A stretch of 64,000 nucleotides of DNA from Tenrec ecaudatus (taxonomy: Eukaryota > Chordata > Mammalia > Afrosoricida > Tenrecidae). The stretch's first letter is position 1. Every line of letters starts with the position of its first letter. The stretch spans positions 68,905,501-68,969,500 of the forward strand of contig NC_134534.1 in NCBI RefSeq assembly GCF_050624435.1, given 5' to 3'. The notes under the pieces are model-generated. The model did not search any database, was not told the origin of the DNA, and was given only the letters and a program-made list of their open reading frames with translations. Position numbers and translations under genes: made by a program. Below are positions 33,159-44,960 of this stretch, piece by piece.

Positions 33159-34340
33159 ATGGTTGCAGCAGTGCATTGAGCGAGAGCTGCCCGAGTTTGA
33201 GTTCAGATCCCAAAGAAGATGGGGAACAAGGGATATCATTGCTGATGGCAGCTGGGTCTTGGCCGAAAGCAGAGACTACCCGAAAGAGGTTTGCTGGTGT
33301 TGTATTGACTATGCAAAGGCGTTCAACTGTGTAGATCATCACAAAATATGGTGGCTTTGAGGAGAATGGTAGTTCCAGAATAATGCATTGTGCTCCTGTG
33401 GAACTTGCACATGGACCAAGAGGCAATTGTGCAATCAGAACACTATCATACTTCATGGTTTAAAGCCAGGAAAGGTGTGTGACAGGCTTGTGTCCTCTCA
33501 CCATATTCATTCAATCTGTGTTCTGAGCAAATAATCAGAGGAGCTGGCTTATACAGCATATTAACAGCCTGTGATATGCAGATGACTCAACTTTGGCTTG
33601 TTTAAAGTGAAGAGGATTTGAGGCACTTGATGAAGATCAAGGATGCGTGCCTAAGGATGCATTGGTATGGAGCACAACTCAATGTTTTTTAAAAAAAAAC
33701 CCAAATCCTCACAATTGTCCCAGTAGGCAATATCATGATAAGTGGAGAAAAGATTGAATTGTCAAGGATTTTCTCTTACTTGGTCTACAATCAATACCCA
33801 TGGAAACAGCAGTCAAGAGATCAAATAACACATTGCATTGGGTAAATCTGCTGCACAAGACCTCTTTTAAGTGTTGAAAAGCAAAGATGTTACTCTGAGG
33901 ACTAAGGTGTGTCTGACACTAACGTGTGTCTGACACAAGCCATGGTACTTACAATTGCTTCATATGCATGTGAAAGCTGGACATTGAATAATAAAGACCG
34001 TAGAAGACTCAATGCATTTGAACTATGGTGTTGATGAAGGATATTGAAAGTACGATGGACGACCAAAAGAACAAACGAAGCTGTCTTGAAAGAAGTCTAG
34101 TTAGTATGCTCCTGAGAAGCAAGGATGGTGTCTTACGTATTCTGGACAAGCTGTCCGGAGGCCTCCTAGAGAAAGACATCATGCTTGGTAAAATGGAGGA
34201 AGGCCCTCAACAAGATGGAGTAGCACAAACATCAGCACAAGGTGAGCCTGGGGAAGGACCAGGCAGTGCTGTATTCTGTTGTACATAGGATTGCCATGAG
34301 TCAGAAACCAAGAGACTCGGAGCCACCCAACAGCAACAAC
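33159..34340 (+). pseudogene. RTE LINE reverse-transcriptase and C-terminal remnant
   Basis: Fragments in order: LQQCIERELPEFEF, then WCCIDYAKAFNCVDHHKIW, the finger-palm block with the first catalytic Asp of RTE reverse transcriptase (IDYAKAFDCVDH). A degenerate YADD region follows near 33570-33595 (CDMQMTQLWL reading), then YACESWTLNNKDRRRLNAFELW (YGCESWTVKKAEHRRIDAFELW in the family). It ends with the RTE tail CATGAGTCAGAAACCAAGAG...CAACAGCAACAACC. The body has many stops and frameshifts, so it is inactive. Confidence 0.85.
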
Positions 34341-34460
34341 CAATATTTCTTTTGTAATTGGAGAAAAATGCTCATACATATAATTACAGTTTAGAAAATA
34401 TTCCTATTATAAAATACTAAGGGCCCTAATTCTCTATGTACGTGTTGAAGAACCAGTTTT

Positions 34461-34666
34461 TTTGTTGTTGTTTAATTTTTATTTATTTTAAAATCATTTT
34501 ATTGGGAGCTCGTACAATTCTTATCACAATCCATACAAACATCCATTGTGTCAAGAACATATGTACTTTTGTTGCCATCATCATTCTAAAAACATTTGCC
34601 TTCTACTTGAGCCCTTAATATCTGCTGCTCATTTCCCCCCTCCCTCCTCACTCCCCCCTACCTCAT
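34461..34666 (-). mobile_element. Local L1, 3' end fragment
   Basis: Short antisense tail (TTTAAAATCATTTTATTGGG) with an 11-bp duplication GAACCAGTTTT at 34450-34460 and 34667-34677. Confidence 0.88.
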
Positions 34667-34677
34667 GAACCAGTTTT

Positions 34678-35608
34678 GTATATTTCAACTAAGAATAATC
34701 TTCCCATGTTCAGACAAATAGGCATCTCTTTGGTGTTCCCTCTGACCTGGGTGAATTTCTCTGCTCTGTGTGGGGCCGGAGGTTAGAAGTGGGAATGGGG
34801 AAGGTAGGGTCTCAGATACAACATAATACAATTCAGTGCACCCATTTAAATTTGAATTTCAGATAAAGGACAAATAACTATATATTGTTACTATTCCCCA
34901 AATATTCATGGAATATTCTTGCGCTAAAAAAATATTTATTGTCTGTCTGGAATTCAGATTTAGCCGGATGTCTTGTATTTGGGGTTTGTTAACTCTGGCA
35001 ACTCTAATTAGGCTTGGGTGTGCTTCCAGAGCTAAACTTGAATGGACTATTGCCATATTCTTGTGTGTGTGTGTGTCCATATTCTTTAAACTCTCTCTGT
35101 CTTGTTATGAACGGAAGAGCTTCTGGCTGTAATAGGGAAATTCTATTTTCAGCACGAGCTTCAACGTAGTCTAAGAATAGAATGGGGCTAGAGATAGGCG
35201 TGAGAAGGAATGTTTTCCAACATGTGAAGGGAACTCAGCCAGTAGAGTCTGGAAACCTGAACTTCATCACTAGGCTGTTGGAAACTTACTCTGACCAAGG
35301 TCAGATCACAAAATCCATCTTTAAGCATGTTTCTTGTGTTAACCACACTAATTTGACATAGGTCTACAGAGAGAATGTGTTGAATATGTGATGAGTGAAA
35401 CTGCTTTGAAAACCTCAAAAAGAGTTCATAGAAAGAAAGACTTAATTCAAAATATTAAAGTACTAATTCTCACTCTGTGCTTGGTCCACACAAGACAGTA
35501 ATGGCCAAATCCAAGTAATTTTCTCCATAAAACTTTCAGTGATTATCTAATTTCATCATTTCCAAACAAAATACCAACCTAACATATTTGTTGTTTTTAA
35601 AAGTGTAC
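34678..35608. other. Unassigned stretch
   Basis: No gene or named repeat is recognised. A (GT)n of eight units lies near 35064. Confidence 0.3.
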
Positions 35609-35688
35609 TAGGGAGCTTCAAAAATTCATGGGAAAATGTCATTATCTTTTCATTTCATTTTTCCATGAAAATTTTGAAGCCCCACCTA
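35609..35688. mobile_element. 80-bp palindromic MITE, copy 2
   Basis: The ends TAGGGAGCTTCAAAAATTCA and, reversed, TAGGTGGGGCTTCAAAATTT are inverted repeats over most of the 80 bp. The length equals that of MADE1-type mariner MITEs, but the terminal sequence differs. Confidence 0.6.
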
Positions 35689-35734
35689 TTCTACCTGGAG
35701 CTACTCAAATTAGGGCAATAGTAGTTTTTGTGAT

Positions 35735-35898
35735 TTAAAAAGTTAAATGTTGTGGGGAGTGAGGCACTAACAGCAATAAATGTGAGTAGAAAATGTCCTG
35801 AAATTGATTGTGGTGATGGTTGTATAAACCTTTTTATTAAAGATTAAATAATTAAACTGTGTGACATGTGAAGTAGATGCCAATAAAACAAATGTTTA
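35735..35898 (+). repeat. Old L1 3' end
   Basis: AAAATGTCCTGAAATTGATT, GTGGTGATGGTTGTATAAAC and GTAGATGCCAATAAAAC match the old L1 tail also seen at 29005-29232. Confidence 0.6.
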
Positions 35899-36171
35899 GA
35901 AAATTAAATACACATTCAATTAAGTCCTACATTTTCCTCCTTTTTGTTTTCTCTCCTGTGGCGTTCCTATGAGTTGGAGGCATAGATGTGCCCTAAAAAG
36001 TCATGTTCCCGTACTTCTCTCTGTGCTAACATGTGACTCCATAGCTATAATTAAGACCAGAATTTTCCTGTTTCCAATAGACCTCTGGCCAATGGCAAAG
36101 GTTGTATTTGTTTGTTTGCTGTTGCTAGGCAGAAAGGACCCTGCTATATTTGCAATCTGACATCTAAACTC

Positions 36172-36357
36172 CCACTGTCATTGGGTTAATTCCCACACTA
36201 GCAACCCTGTAGGACAGAATAGAACTATTCGTGTGGGTTTCTGAGGCTGTACAACTTTAGGGGAGCAGAGAGCTTTACCTTTCTCCCCAGGAGCAAGTGG
36301 TGAGTTTGAACTGCTCACCTTGCAGTTAGCAGCACACCAAGCCACCAGGGCACCTAG
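36172..36357 (-). repeat. AfroSINE
   Basis: CACTGTCATTGGGTTAATTC, CTGTAGGACAGAATAGAACT, GAGTTTGAACTGCTCACCTT and GCAGCACACCAAGCCACCAG. Full length, antisense. Confidence 0.88.
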
Positions 36358-36584
36358 GCAATCTGAAATAGCTTTGTTAAACAAGAGGAAGGCTAAAGAG
36401 AAGTAAAATTTACATTTTTTTAGTTTACAAAATATAAGTGACAATCGTTTTTGTAAAAATTATTTATGTTGTTTGTGATTTAAATACAGTCAATACTATA
36501 TTAACTAGCACTCAATTATCTGGACTCTTTAAATTCACCCTAGTTCAAATTCTTCTTTTTAGCACTTAGCTCATTTTTAGTAAA

Positions 36585-36968
36585 TACTTATGATAGTTAA
36601 TTTTGTGTGTCCACTTGGCTAGCCTATGGCACCGGTTGTTTGGTAAAACATTAGTTTCTGTAATAAGTTTGATTGCATCATTGCATATGATTAAATTGTC
36701 TGGCTTTAAGTAAAACAGATTGTTTTCCATAATGTGGGTGGGCCTAAACCAACGAGTAAGGGAATTTAAGAACAAAATGGGAGGTTTCCTGGGGTATATT
36801 ATAATTCCAGACTACAAATAAACATTCTGCGCAGACTGTATTCTCTGGCTATTAAACCAATTTACAGATTTTGGATTTACTAACCAATTTACTAACAAAT
36901 TTAAGATCTGAACATAAGCATATATAGCTAGTTCTGTTTCTCTAGGAAACTCTAGAATAAAAAACTCT
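36585..36968 (+). repeat. Unclassified old mammalian repeat
   Basis: AGTTAATTTTGTGTGTCCAC, CATAATGTGGGTGGGCCTAA and a TTCTGTTTCTCTAGGAAACT end match a repeat common in mammalian genomes whose name I cannot fix. Confidence 0.5.
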
Positions 36969-37261
36969 AACATTTACTGAATATTGATTTTATAAAACAA
37001 AACACTCTTAGGAGTTAAACGTTTATTAACAATGTAAGTTAATATTAACAATGGGTTAATTATATCTTGAAATGAGTTTGTATTTTGCTCAGTTTCTTAC
37101 TTTGGTATTTATTGCAGGTGTAGCAATAGCATTTACAGACATAGAGAATGTAATGATACTTTATTACTACAACTATGACAGAAGCCTGGTAAATCCTAAG
37201 TCAGCCAAGAAAAAAGTCATTTTTACTATATGGTGTTTAATAAATCAAGGGAAAAACCCTT

Positions 37262-37775
37262 ATGTTATACACATGCATAAGAAAGAGTTTTATATACAAG
37301 AGGAATTGAACATTGAGTAAGCATCCTAACCAAGTCCATTCCAAGTCCATAAGTTTGATAATAACATATATGTCCTATACCAATCTATAAAGTCCTTTTC
37401 AGATTAATGAAACACATGCAATGACACCAAATGCAGGAAGATCACAGGCCAGTAGGTAGAGAGTCTTTGGATCCAGTGGCGGTGTGAGCATCTCAGCACA
37501 GGCAGGGGACTCTATATGGCTTCTCTGGCTTTAGAGGTCTGGTTGCATCAGGGTAGGTCCATGTGGCTTCTTCAACTTAGGGCACTAGCATAGTTTCATG
37601 TGTCTTGTCAACTGCAGTGTCTCCCAGGGAGTGGCAGAGAGAGAGTCTCCCCTGCCTCTAAGGAGGAAATACCAGATTTCCCAGAATTCTCAGGAGAAGG
37701 CCATGCCCACACAGAGGCCTCATTGGCTATGATCTGATTGACAGGCTAGACTCCACCCCTATATTCTTGATCCCC
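37262..37775 (-). repeat. Unclassified old interspersed repeat, copy 2
   Basis: Reverse-oriented partner of 1232-1724 with the same block order. It includes GAGTCTTTGGATCCAGTGG and GTGTCTCCCAGGGAGTGGCA, and ends near AGGCTAGACTCCACCCCTAT. Confidence 0.6.
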
Positions 37776-37809
37776 AAACTGACAAATGATTATATAACTA
37801 CCACATGTT

Positions 37810-38499
37810 TTTTTTAAAAAACAATTTATTAGGGGCTCATACAACTCTTTTTTTAAAACAATTTATTAGGGGCTCATACAACTCTTATCACAGTCCATAC
37901 ATATACATACATCAATTGTATAAAGCACATCCATACATTCCCTGCCCCAATCATTCTCAAAGCATTTGCTGTCCACTTAAGCCCCTTGCATCAGGTCCTC
38001 TTTTTTTTTTTTTTCCCCTCCCTCCCCTTTCCCCCCTCCCTCATGTGCCCTTGCTAATTTATACATCGTTATTTTGTCATATCTTGCCCTATCCGGAGTC
38101 TCCCCCCCCCTTCTCTGTCATCCCTCTCCCAGGGAGGAGGTCACATGTAGATCCTTGTAATCGGTTCCCCCTTTCCAACCCACTCACCCTCCACTCTCCC
38201 AGCATCGCCCCTCACACCCTTGGTCCTGAAGGTATCGTCCACCCTGGATTCCCTGTGCCTCCAGCCCTCATATGTACCAGTGTACAACCTCTGCCCTATC
38301 CAGCCCTGCAAGGTAGAATTTGGATCATGGTAGTTGGGGGGAGGAAGCATCCAGGATCTGGGGGAAAGCTGTGTTCTTCATCGGTACTACCTCGCACCCT
38401 GATTGACCCATCTCCTCTCCTAAACCCCTCTATGAGGGGATCTCCATTGGCCAACACTTGGGCCTTGGGTCTCCACTCTGCACTTCCCCCTTCATTCAA
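37810..38499 (-). mobile_element. Local L1, 3'UTR fragment with duplicated terminus
   Basis: Flanked by a 15-bp duplication TAACTACCACATGTT (37795-37809 and 38500-38514). The 3' terminal AACAATTTATTAGGGGCTCA occurs twice, at about 37820 and 37857. It is 5'-truncated after CACTTCCCCCTTCATTC. Confidence 0.9.
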
Positions 38500-38514
38500 T
38501 AACTACCACATGTT

Positions 38515-38900
38515 AAAAATGAGTCCAATTGTAATATAATCAGACAATGGAATATTCCTCAACTGTAAAGCAAAGTTCTGATACATGCTAAAACATGGAT
38601 AAATCTTAAAAACAGTGCATTGAATGAAACAAGTCAGACACAAAATATTGTATGATCCAATTATGCAAAATATCTAGAAAAGACTAACAAATAGAGATCA
38701 AGGTTTATTACTAGTGATGGGGGAGTATAGGGAATGGGTATTGAGTTTCTGGTAAGGGTGAGGGGAGAAATTGGAAATAGTGATGATTGCACAATAAGGT
38801 AACTATGTAATTACACAATTACACAATAATATAATTGAATTGTACTAAAATGACAAGTGTTTTGTTTTATTTACTTCATATGAATAAAAATTTAAAAACT
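38515..38900 (+). repeat. Old L1 3' end
   Basis: ACAATGGAATATTCCTCAAC, ACATGGATAAATCTTAAAAA and CACAAAATATTGTATGATCC, then the GGGTGAGGGGAGAAATTGG 3'UTR, follow the ORF2 end and 3'UTR of old mammalian L1s. The local L1 at 37810-38499 inserted at or near its left edge. Confidence 0.75.
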
Positions 38901-38973
38901 ATCAATATCCTATGATACAGGCTGAGGTCACCAGGAATTTGATTTAAACAACTGTATTCACCAAATATTCTTT

Positions 38974-41159
38974 TTTTAATAAATCATTTTATTGGGGCTC
39001 ATACAACTCTTATCACCATCCATACATACATCAATTGAGTAAAGCACCCTTATATATTCATTGCCCTCGTCATTCTCAAATTCACCTTCCACTTGGGTTC
39101 CTGGAATCAGCTCATTTTCCTTTTTCCCCTCCTCCTCCCTCCCCACTCCCCCTTACCTCATGAACCCTTAATAATAGTTTATAAATTATTATTTTATCTT
39201 ATCTTACACTGCCCAGCATCTCCCCTCACCCACTTTTCTGTTGCTCACCCCTCAGAGAGGAGGTTACATGTAGATCCCTGAGATCAGTTTGCACTTTCTA
39301 CACCCCCTTCCCTCCTGGTGTCGCCACTCCCACTGCTGGTCCTGAGGGGTTCATCCGTCCTAGATTCCCTGTGTTTCCAAATCCCTACTGCATCCCTGTG
39401 CATCCTCTGGTATAACCAGGTCCGCAAGGTAGAATTGGGATCATGATAACTGGGGGTGGTGGGGGGGGGAGGAAGCATTCAAGAACTAGAGGAATGTTTT
39501 AAGTTTCATTGTTGCTACACTGAACCCTGAGTGACTCATGTCCTCCCCACTACTCCTCTGCAAGGATGTCCAGCTGTCTACAGATGGGCAGTGGGTCCCC
39601 ATCACGCACTCCCCTCCTCATTCACGGTGATATGATTCCCCCCCCCTACCTTTGTTGTTTGAAACCCCTCAGCTCTTCATGAACACACACATTGGTGTGC
39701 TGCTTCCATGTGGGCTTTGTTGCTTCTGGGCTTGTTTACTTTCAAGCCTTTAAGTCCCCAGATGCTATATCTCTCAATAGCTGGGCACCATCAGCCTTTT
39801 TCACCACACTTACTTATGCACACATTTGTCTTCAGCGTTTATGTCAAGAAGGTGATCATATAATGATGGTTTTTGTTCTTTGGTGTCTGCTACCTGGTCC
39901 GTTCAACACTTTGTATTCACTTAGGCTGTGTGCTTCTTCTCTGTGGGCTTTGTTGCTTCCAATCTAGATGGCCACTTATTTGCCTTCAAGCCTTTAAGAC
40001 CCCAGACGCTATATCTTTTTGATAGCCGGGCACCATCAGCTTTCTTCACCACATTTGCTTATGCACACGCCTGTCTTCAGTGATCATATCGGGAAGGTGG
40101 GTATCACGGAATGACCGTTTAGCTGAGCAAGGTGCTATTGAATCGAGGGAGTGCGCACGAGGAGGCCCAATGTCCACTTGCTACCCTACTACTGAACCTA
40201 TAAATATAGGCACATAGGTCTATTTCCCCCATGATCATAAATATATTTACATATGTACATGCTTGTATTTAGGCTTCTATGTATGCCCTTTGCTTCATAC
40301 TCCTTTCCTCTATTTCCTTATGCTTTCCTCCTGTCCCACAACCATGTTCAGCGTTCATTCTGGTTTCAGTAATTCCTCTCAGTTACCTTGGCCTTGGTCA
40401 CTCCCTACCAGTCCTCCCTTCCCCTCACTGGCACTGGTTTTGAACCACTCTCTTTTCCCTTGTCCCTGTGTTGACCAACACCTCCTCCCTTCCCCTACCT
40501 CCCACACTCTCATGTCTCTCCAGGACTGTTGGTCCCATTATTTTCTTTTCACATTGTTTGTCCAGCCTATCTTATCTAGATGGACCTGCAGATATAGTAA
40601 TATGTGCACACAAATGCAGATGACTTTGACAGCACCCAAGTGGCACATAAGAACGTGGAATCGACAGCAGCAACACCGACATGCTGATGGACAAAAAAGC
40701 CACTGACATACAAAATTTAAAAGAGAGAAAAAAAAGAAAAAAACGAAACAAAAAGACAGCAAAAAAAATTCTGTTAGTAGTTTGAGGTCTGTTTGTTGGC
40801 CTTTAGGAATGTTTTCTGGATGAGTCTGGTGGGTGCCACATCCTGGCCCCAAAGTCCATCCTTTATACTCCCTCTGGACCACCTTGCTCTGCTTTCCCAG
40901 CTGCGCCATTGCACGCCCCAATGATTGCCTCAATGTGGTGGGGTCAGCTCAGTCGCACATCCTCCACTGTGTTTCAAGTGCTGTCCTGTGTAGGGCCATG
41001 GGTTGGTGCAGGATGTCACATCTCGCCGTGGGGCCGGCTGTATTGTCCTCTCTGTATGGTGGGCCCTTCGCGCTGGGCTATCGTCCTCTGAGCTTGGTGG
41101 GCCCAGGTGTACTCCACTCCCTTCTTCCTCCTTCCTTTGCTTCAACTACCTTCTGGGTG
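38974..41159 (-). mobile_element. Local L1 3'UTR, 2.2-kb insertion
   Basis: The longest 3'UTR-only copy here. A perfect 16-bp duplication TCACCAAATATTCTTT flanks it (38958-38973 and 41160-41175). It contains the terminal tail, both 245-bp internal units (about 39670-40110), and the upstream part shared with 43500-43880 (GTTTGTTGGCCTTTAGGAAT; ATTGCCTCAATGTGGTGGGG). The 5' truncation lies within the 3'UTR, so it carries no ORF. Confidence 0.92.
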
Positions 41160-41175
41160 TCACCAAATATTCTTT

Positions 41176-41376
41176 ACAATCATGGCTTACTATGCGTTGT
41201 TTTTGCTGTGGAGTCATAATGAATCTATGTACAACAGGACAAAACACTGCCTGGGCATGCCCCGTGCACATAATTTTTGTTACGTTTGATTCCATTGTTG
41301 TAGCTCCTTTGTCAATTCGTCTCCTTCAGGCGCTTCCTCTTTTTCGATCACATTCCACTCTGGTCTAAGTACTGAT
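41176..41376 (-). repeat. RTE LINE 3' fragment
   Basis: CATAATGAATCTATGTACAA, AAACACTGCCTGGGCATGC and TCAATTCGTCTCCTTCAGGC match the reversed tail of afrotherian RTE, also seen at 56405-56765. Confidence 0.65.
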
Positions 41377-41744
41377 AATCAGTTCTTTACCTGTATTACA
41401 AAATGTTCTGAAGAAACACCCACTAATGTAATTTACCACCGGGATTATTATTGTATTGTAATTTATTTTATGTCGAGTTAAAGAAATCACAAAATAGACT
41501 CTACTTACATTTCACTGAATTTTTAATTCTATGTGTACATTAAATTATTATGGAAATGGGACCTTGTACATCTTATTCTCTGTGCCTAACACGTAGTTAA
41601 TTCTTTGGTAAATATTTGTTAACAAAATGAATGGATCAAAACATAAGATATCTCAAACTTTGGTCTTAAAACCAAAAGCGTAGAGAAAACGTTAAAGCTA
41701 CATCAGGAGTGAGGGAGTGGCATTTCCAACCTCAGACCCTATCT
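41377..41744. other. Unassigned AT-rich stretch
   Basis: No gene or repeat is recognised. Confidence 0.3.
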
Positions 41745-41760
41745 CAGAGCCTATGATCTT

Positions 41761-41957
41761 TTTTTTGACTATAAGACAAAAAGAGGAAGTGATACCAAGG
41801 GCTTAAGTGGAGAGCAAATATTTTGAAAATTATGAGGGCAATGAAGGTACAAATATACTTGACACAATTGATGGATGTATGGATTGTGATAAGAGTTGTA
41901 TGAGCCCCTAATAAAATGATTAAAAAATTATAGAAACCTTTATTCAACAGAAAATAC
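41761..41957 (+). mobile_element. Short local L1 insertion with extra 3' sequence
   Basis: A perfect 16-bp duplication CAGAGCCTATGATCTT bounds it (41745-41760 and 41958-41973). The L1 end CCCCTAATAAAATGATTAAA is followed by about 35 bases (AGAAACCTTTATTCAACAGA and beyond) before the duplication. This could be a short 3' transduction. Confidence 0.85.
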
Positions 41958-41973
41958 CAGAGCCTATGATCTT

Positions 41974-42304
41974 AACTGTATGCAATGGTCGATTGTCCTT
42001 AAAGTATACCCACACACACGTGCACGTGTAACTTTGATGCTCAGAGGTTTGAATAAGAGACTTCGACTTGAAATGGACCTTGAAAGGTGAGAAGGCTTCA
42101 GCAGGTTGACTGGATATGGCGTTCCTTATGTGGGGCAACTGGTTAACTAAAGGGGAGGAGGCAGGGAAATGCCAAGTGTTCCCTGCTGGAAGGAGTGAGA
42201 GATAAGACTGTAAAGGAAAGATGGGGAAAGATCTTGTGACCAATTTATTGTTTAATTTCTGCTTGGTATACTATTATCTCATGTATGCAAATAATAAGTC
42301 AAAT
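41974..42304. other. Unassigned stretch
   Basis: No gene or repeat is recognised. Confidence 0.3.
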
Positions 42305-43231
42305 GGGAGGAGTCAAGATGGCATTCAGGTAGAATTACCTGCCCAGTGCTCCTGTTGTTAGACCAGAAAATTAAGAGGTAAGGAGGCAAATACTGGGAGG
42401 CTGGGTGTGAAAAATAGATTTAGGGTACTAGGGTCTGGCTCAGATCTCCCCCTGTGATTTTCACCCATGAAGCAAGTCGAGACCTCCCTGAAATTCTCTT
42501 AGTTCACTGAGTCTGTGGGCTCCACTAACCCCTCACTAGGTCCAGCAGGACGGCATCTGCCACCCCTTCCTGTGCCCAAGAACCAAGTCTTGCAGACAGC
42601 AGTAATTTCCCCAGGCTTCTATTTAAAAGTGGTCATAATCCTAGGCTCATAATCCAGCCACAGAACTCACATCAGAGCACCCCTGTCTGCGATCCGCCTG
42701 CTTCTGCTATCTAGGGCTTTGCAGCTCCCCAGCCAGACAAGAACTGAGTGACTACATGGACCACCTTCTTTTCCCCTATCCCCAGCTCCATGCCTTCCAG
42801 TGTAGGTAATGTTAGATAATTAGACACTAATTCGCAGCAATTGAAGAGCCAATGGGATATTTACCTGTGACAGAACTTAGTTCCTGAGAGTGCAACCTGC
42901 AGGGCTGTGTAGGACAGAGCTGGGAGTGACAGAGGAGTGTAACCAGGGGAGAATTCAGATCTAGTAGGTCCCCAAACCCACTCTGCTAATCTGCTAATCT
43001 GGTCCTCCTTCCCTAGGGGACAGCATTTCAAAGCCCCAATATCAGAGCACCCCACAAGCCCATTATAAAAAGGGGGAAAATGATTTCAATTCCAGGCTGT
43101 GTTCCTTTGTGTAACACTGAATGTAAGCTACAAGAATTCTGTCCATTACCATAGCATTTCCATAACAAGACAGCAATGTAATTAATCTTCGGTTCACTCG
43201 GTTTTCTGTTTTCAATAAATCTTGTTACACC
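42305..43231 (+). mobile_element. Candidate L1 5'UTR fragment
   Basis: It opens with GGGAGGAGTCAAGATGGC, the kind of start seen at many mammalian L1 5' ends (GGAGGAGCCAAGATGGC). The following 900 bases are moderately GC-rich, with no ORF1. It lies on the + strand, ending where the antisense L1 at 43232 begins. The family is not proven. Confidence 0.45.
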
Positions 43232-44311
43232 AAAATAAAAACAAAACCTAACACTTGTTGTTCCTTTGTTCCCTGGTTTTTTAAACACCACTTCCTTTGG
43301 CCCCACCTTCCCCTCTCCCATGTCCCCCCATGTCCTGTTGTTTACTCCTCCAGATTGTTCATCCAGTCTCTTATTTAGACAGACCCGCAGAGATAATAAC
43401 ATGCACAAAAACAAGACAGAGCAAAACCAAGCAACAAAATAAAACAAAATTACAAAAACAAACCATGACAAAAAACCCCAAAATACAACAAGAAAGAAAA
43501 TCTTGTAGTTAGTTCAAGGACTGTTTGTTGGCCTTTATGAGTGTTTTCCGGTTAGGTCTGATGGGGTATCAAGCCCTGCTTGCAAAGTCTATTTTTTGTA
43601 TTCCCTGGGGACTTCATTGCTCTGTTCCCTGTGTTGTTCTGTTGCACCACTTAGTGTTTTGCCTCAATGTGGAGGGATCAGATCAGGTGCAATTCCCACA
43701 CTGTGTTTCTATTTTTGTCCCCTGTAGGGATATGGGTCAGTGAGAGATGTCGTGCTTCATAGTGGGGCCGGCCATATGGTCTTCTGTGTGGATTGGCTCT
43801 GAGCAGGTATATCATCCTCAAGACTTGGTGGGCCAGGATGTGCTCCACTTTCTCTTCCTTCCCCTTCATTTGCTCCTGTGTGCTCTGATCAGAAATGTCC
43901 CTCTCTTTAGAGCTGCAACTTTAGTGCTGTCCTCTGAAATAAATTCTTCTGGGGGGAGGGGCTGCTTTCCACGTAGTTGGGATTGGGGCTGGCCCCTCAG
44001 ACCTCTCCACTGGTTCCCTACTCCATGGTGGTATGTTGTATTCACATCTTGGAGCACCGGGTTGAAGTCTGGTTCCGCTTTCCCTGTGGACATATAAACA
44101 CTAACCTCCCCTTGGTGGGTTAGTGCCCTGTTCCCCTGCTACTCATTTCTTTTTAAATTTTTTTCCTTCACCCCCCTCCTTTTTAGTTGGCTACCATATG
44201 TATTCCTGTATTTGGTCTGGTCCTTCCTACCATATTGCATAGTCCTCACCCCAGGAATGTTAGTATACAGTAACTTTTTCCCTATGCCCCTTTTGCACAT
44301 TTTTTAAAAGC

Positions 44312-44960
44312 TTACCTCTGTGGACTCATATTGTACTTGTCCTTTTGTGCTTGGCTTACTTCCTTTGGCATGATTTCCTCCAGTTTTTCCCATATAGTGA
44401 TGTGTTTCATACGTTCATCACTGCTTTTTAGCGATGCATAGTACTTGATTATATGTATGTACCGTAGTTTTTTAATCAACTCGTCAGTTGATGAATATTT
44501 GGATGGTCTCCAACACCTTGCAATTGTGAACTGTGCTGCAATGAACACTGGAGCACAGATATCTGGCTGTGGCTTGTTTCTTGCCTCTTGTGGGTGTGTG
44601 CCAAGTATAGTAAGATGACCAGATGTCTTGCTTTTGGCGGAACAGTCCTGACTTTTAACAATTTTTTCCACATCCCGCGGCGTTTTAATAAAGTCCCAAA
44701 TTTTGGAAAGTGCACGTCAAGCTAGGGTATACAGTTTTCGGCCACCATGTCGCTATTTTGCCAGGATATGAGTTTGATCAATGGTGTCCTGTTTTACCAA
44801 TGTTAAAATCTGGTCGCCTTAAAGTTGGGTGATTGCTAGGTCGTATAGTAACTTGATTTCCATCTGTTTTAGCTATCGCCAGATCAATTTCCATAGTGGC
44901 TGTACATACCTGCAGGTCCACCAACAGTGGATGAGAGCTCTGTAAATATCTATCAAGTCA
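44312..44960 (-). pseudogene. L1 ORF2 C-terminus (split by a hAT MITE)
   Basis: The - strand frame reads RCWRPSKYSSTDELIKKLRYIHIIKYYASLKS, i.e. the typical L1 ORF2 end (WKQPKCPSTDEWIKKLWYIYTMEYYSAIKK), and finishes EVSQAQKDKYN shortly before the stop at 44312. Upstream, beyond the MITE, the DNA matches the region just before it in mammalian L1s (GCCACTATGGAAATTGATCT). It joins directly to endonuclease sequence at about 44935, so reverse transcriptase is absent. Confidence 0.85.
44611..44821. mobile_element. Non-autonomous hAT derivative (MITE)
   Basis: This 211-bp element has ends TAAGATGACCAGATGTC and, reversed, TAAGGCGACCAGATTTTAAC. Its first 165 bases match the right end of the large hAT reversed (TTTTAACAATTTTT, GTCCC, TTTTGGAAAG, CAAGCTAGGG, TTTCGGC.GCCATGT). 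Its last 45 match that element's left end (TTTACCAATGTTAAAATC). It is therefore an internal deletion derivative. The flanking 8-mers AAGTATAG and AAGTTGGG agree at 5 of 8 positions. Confidence 0.88.

Noticed and set aside
37805-38539. 244-codon open frame on the + strand
   Set aside because: Entirely the antisense strand of the local L1 3'UTR. It is shared with other copies and shows no domain.
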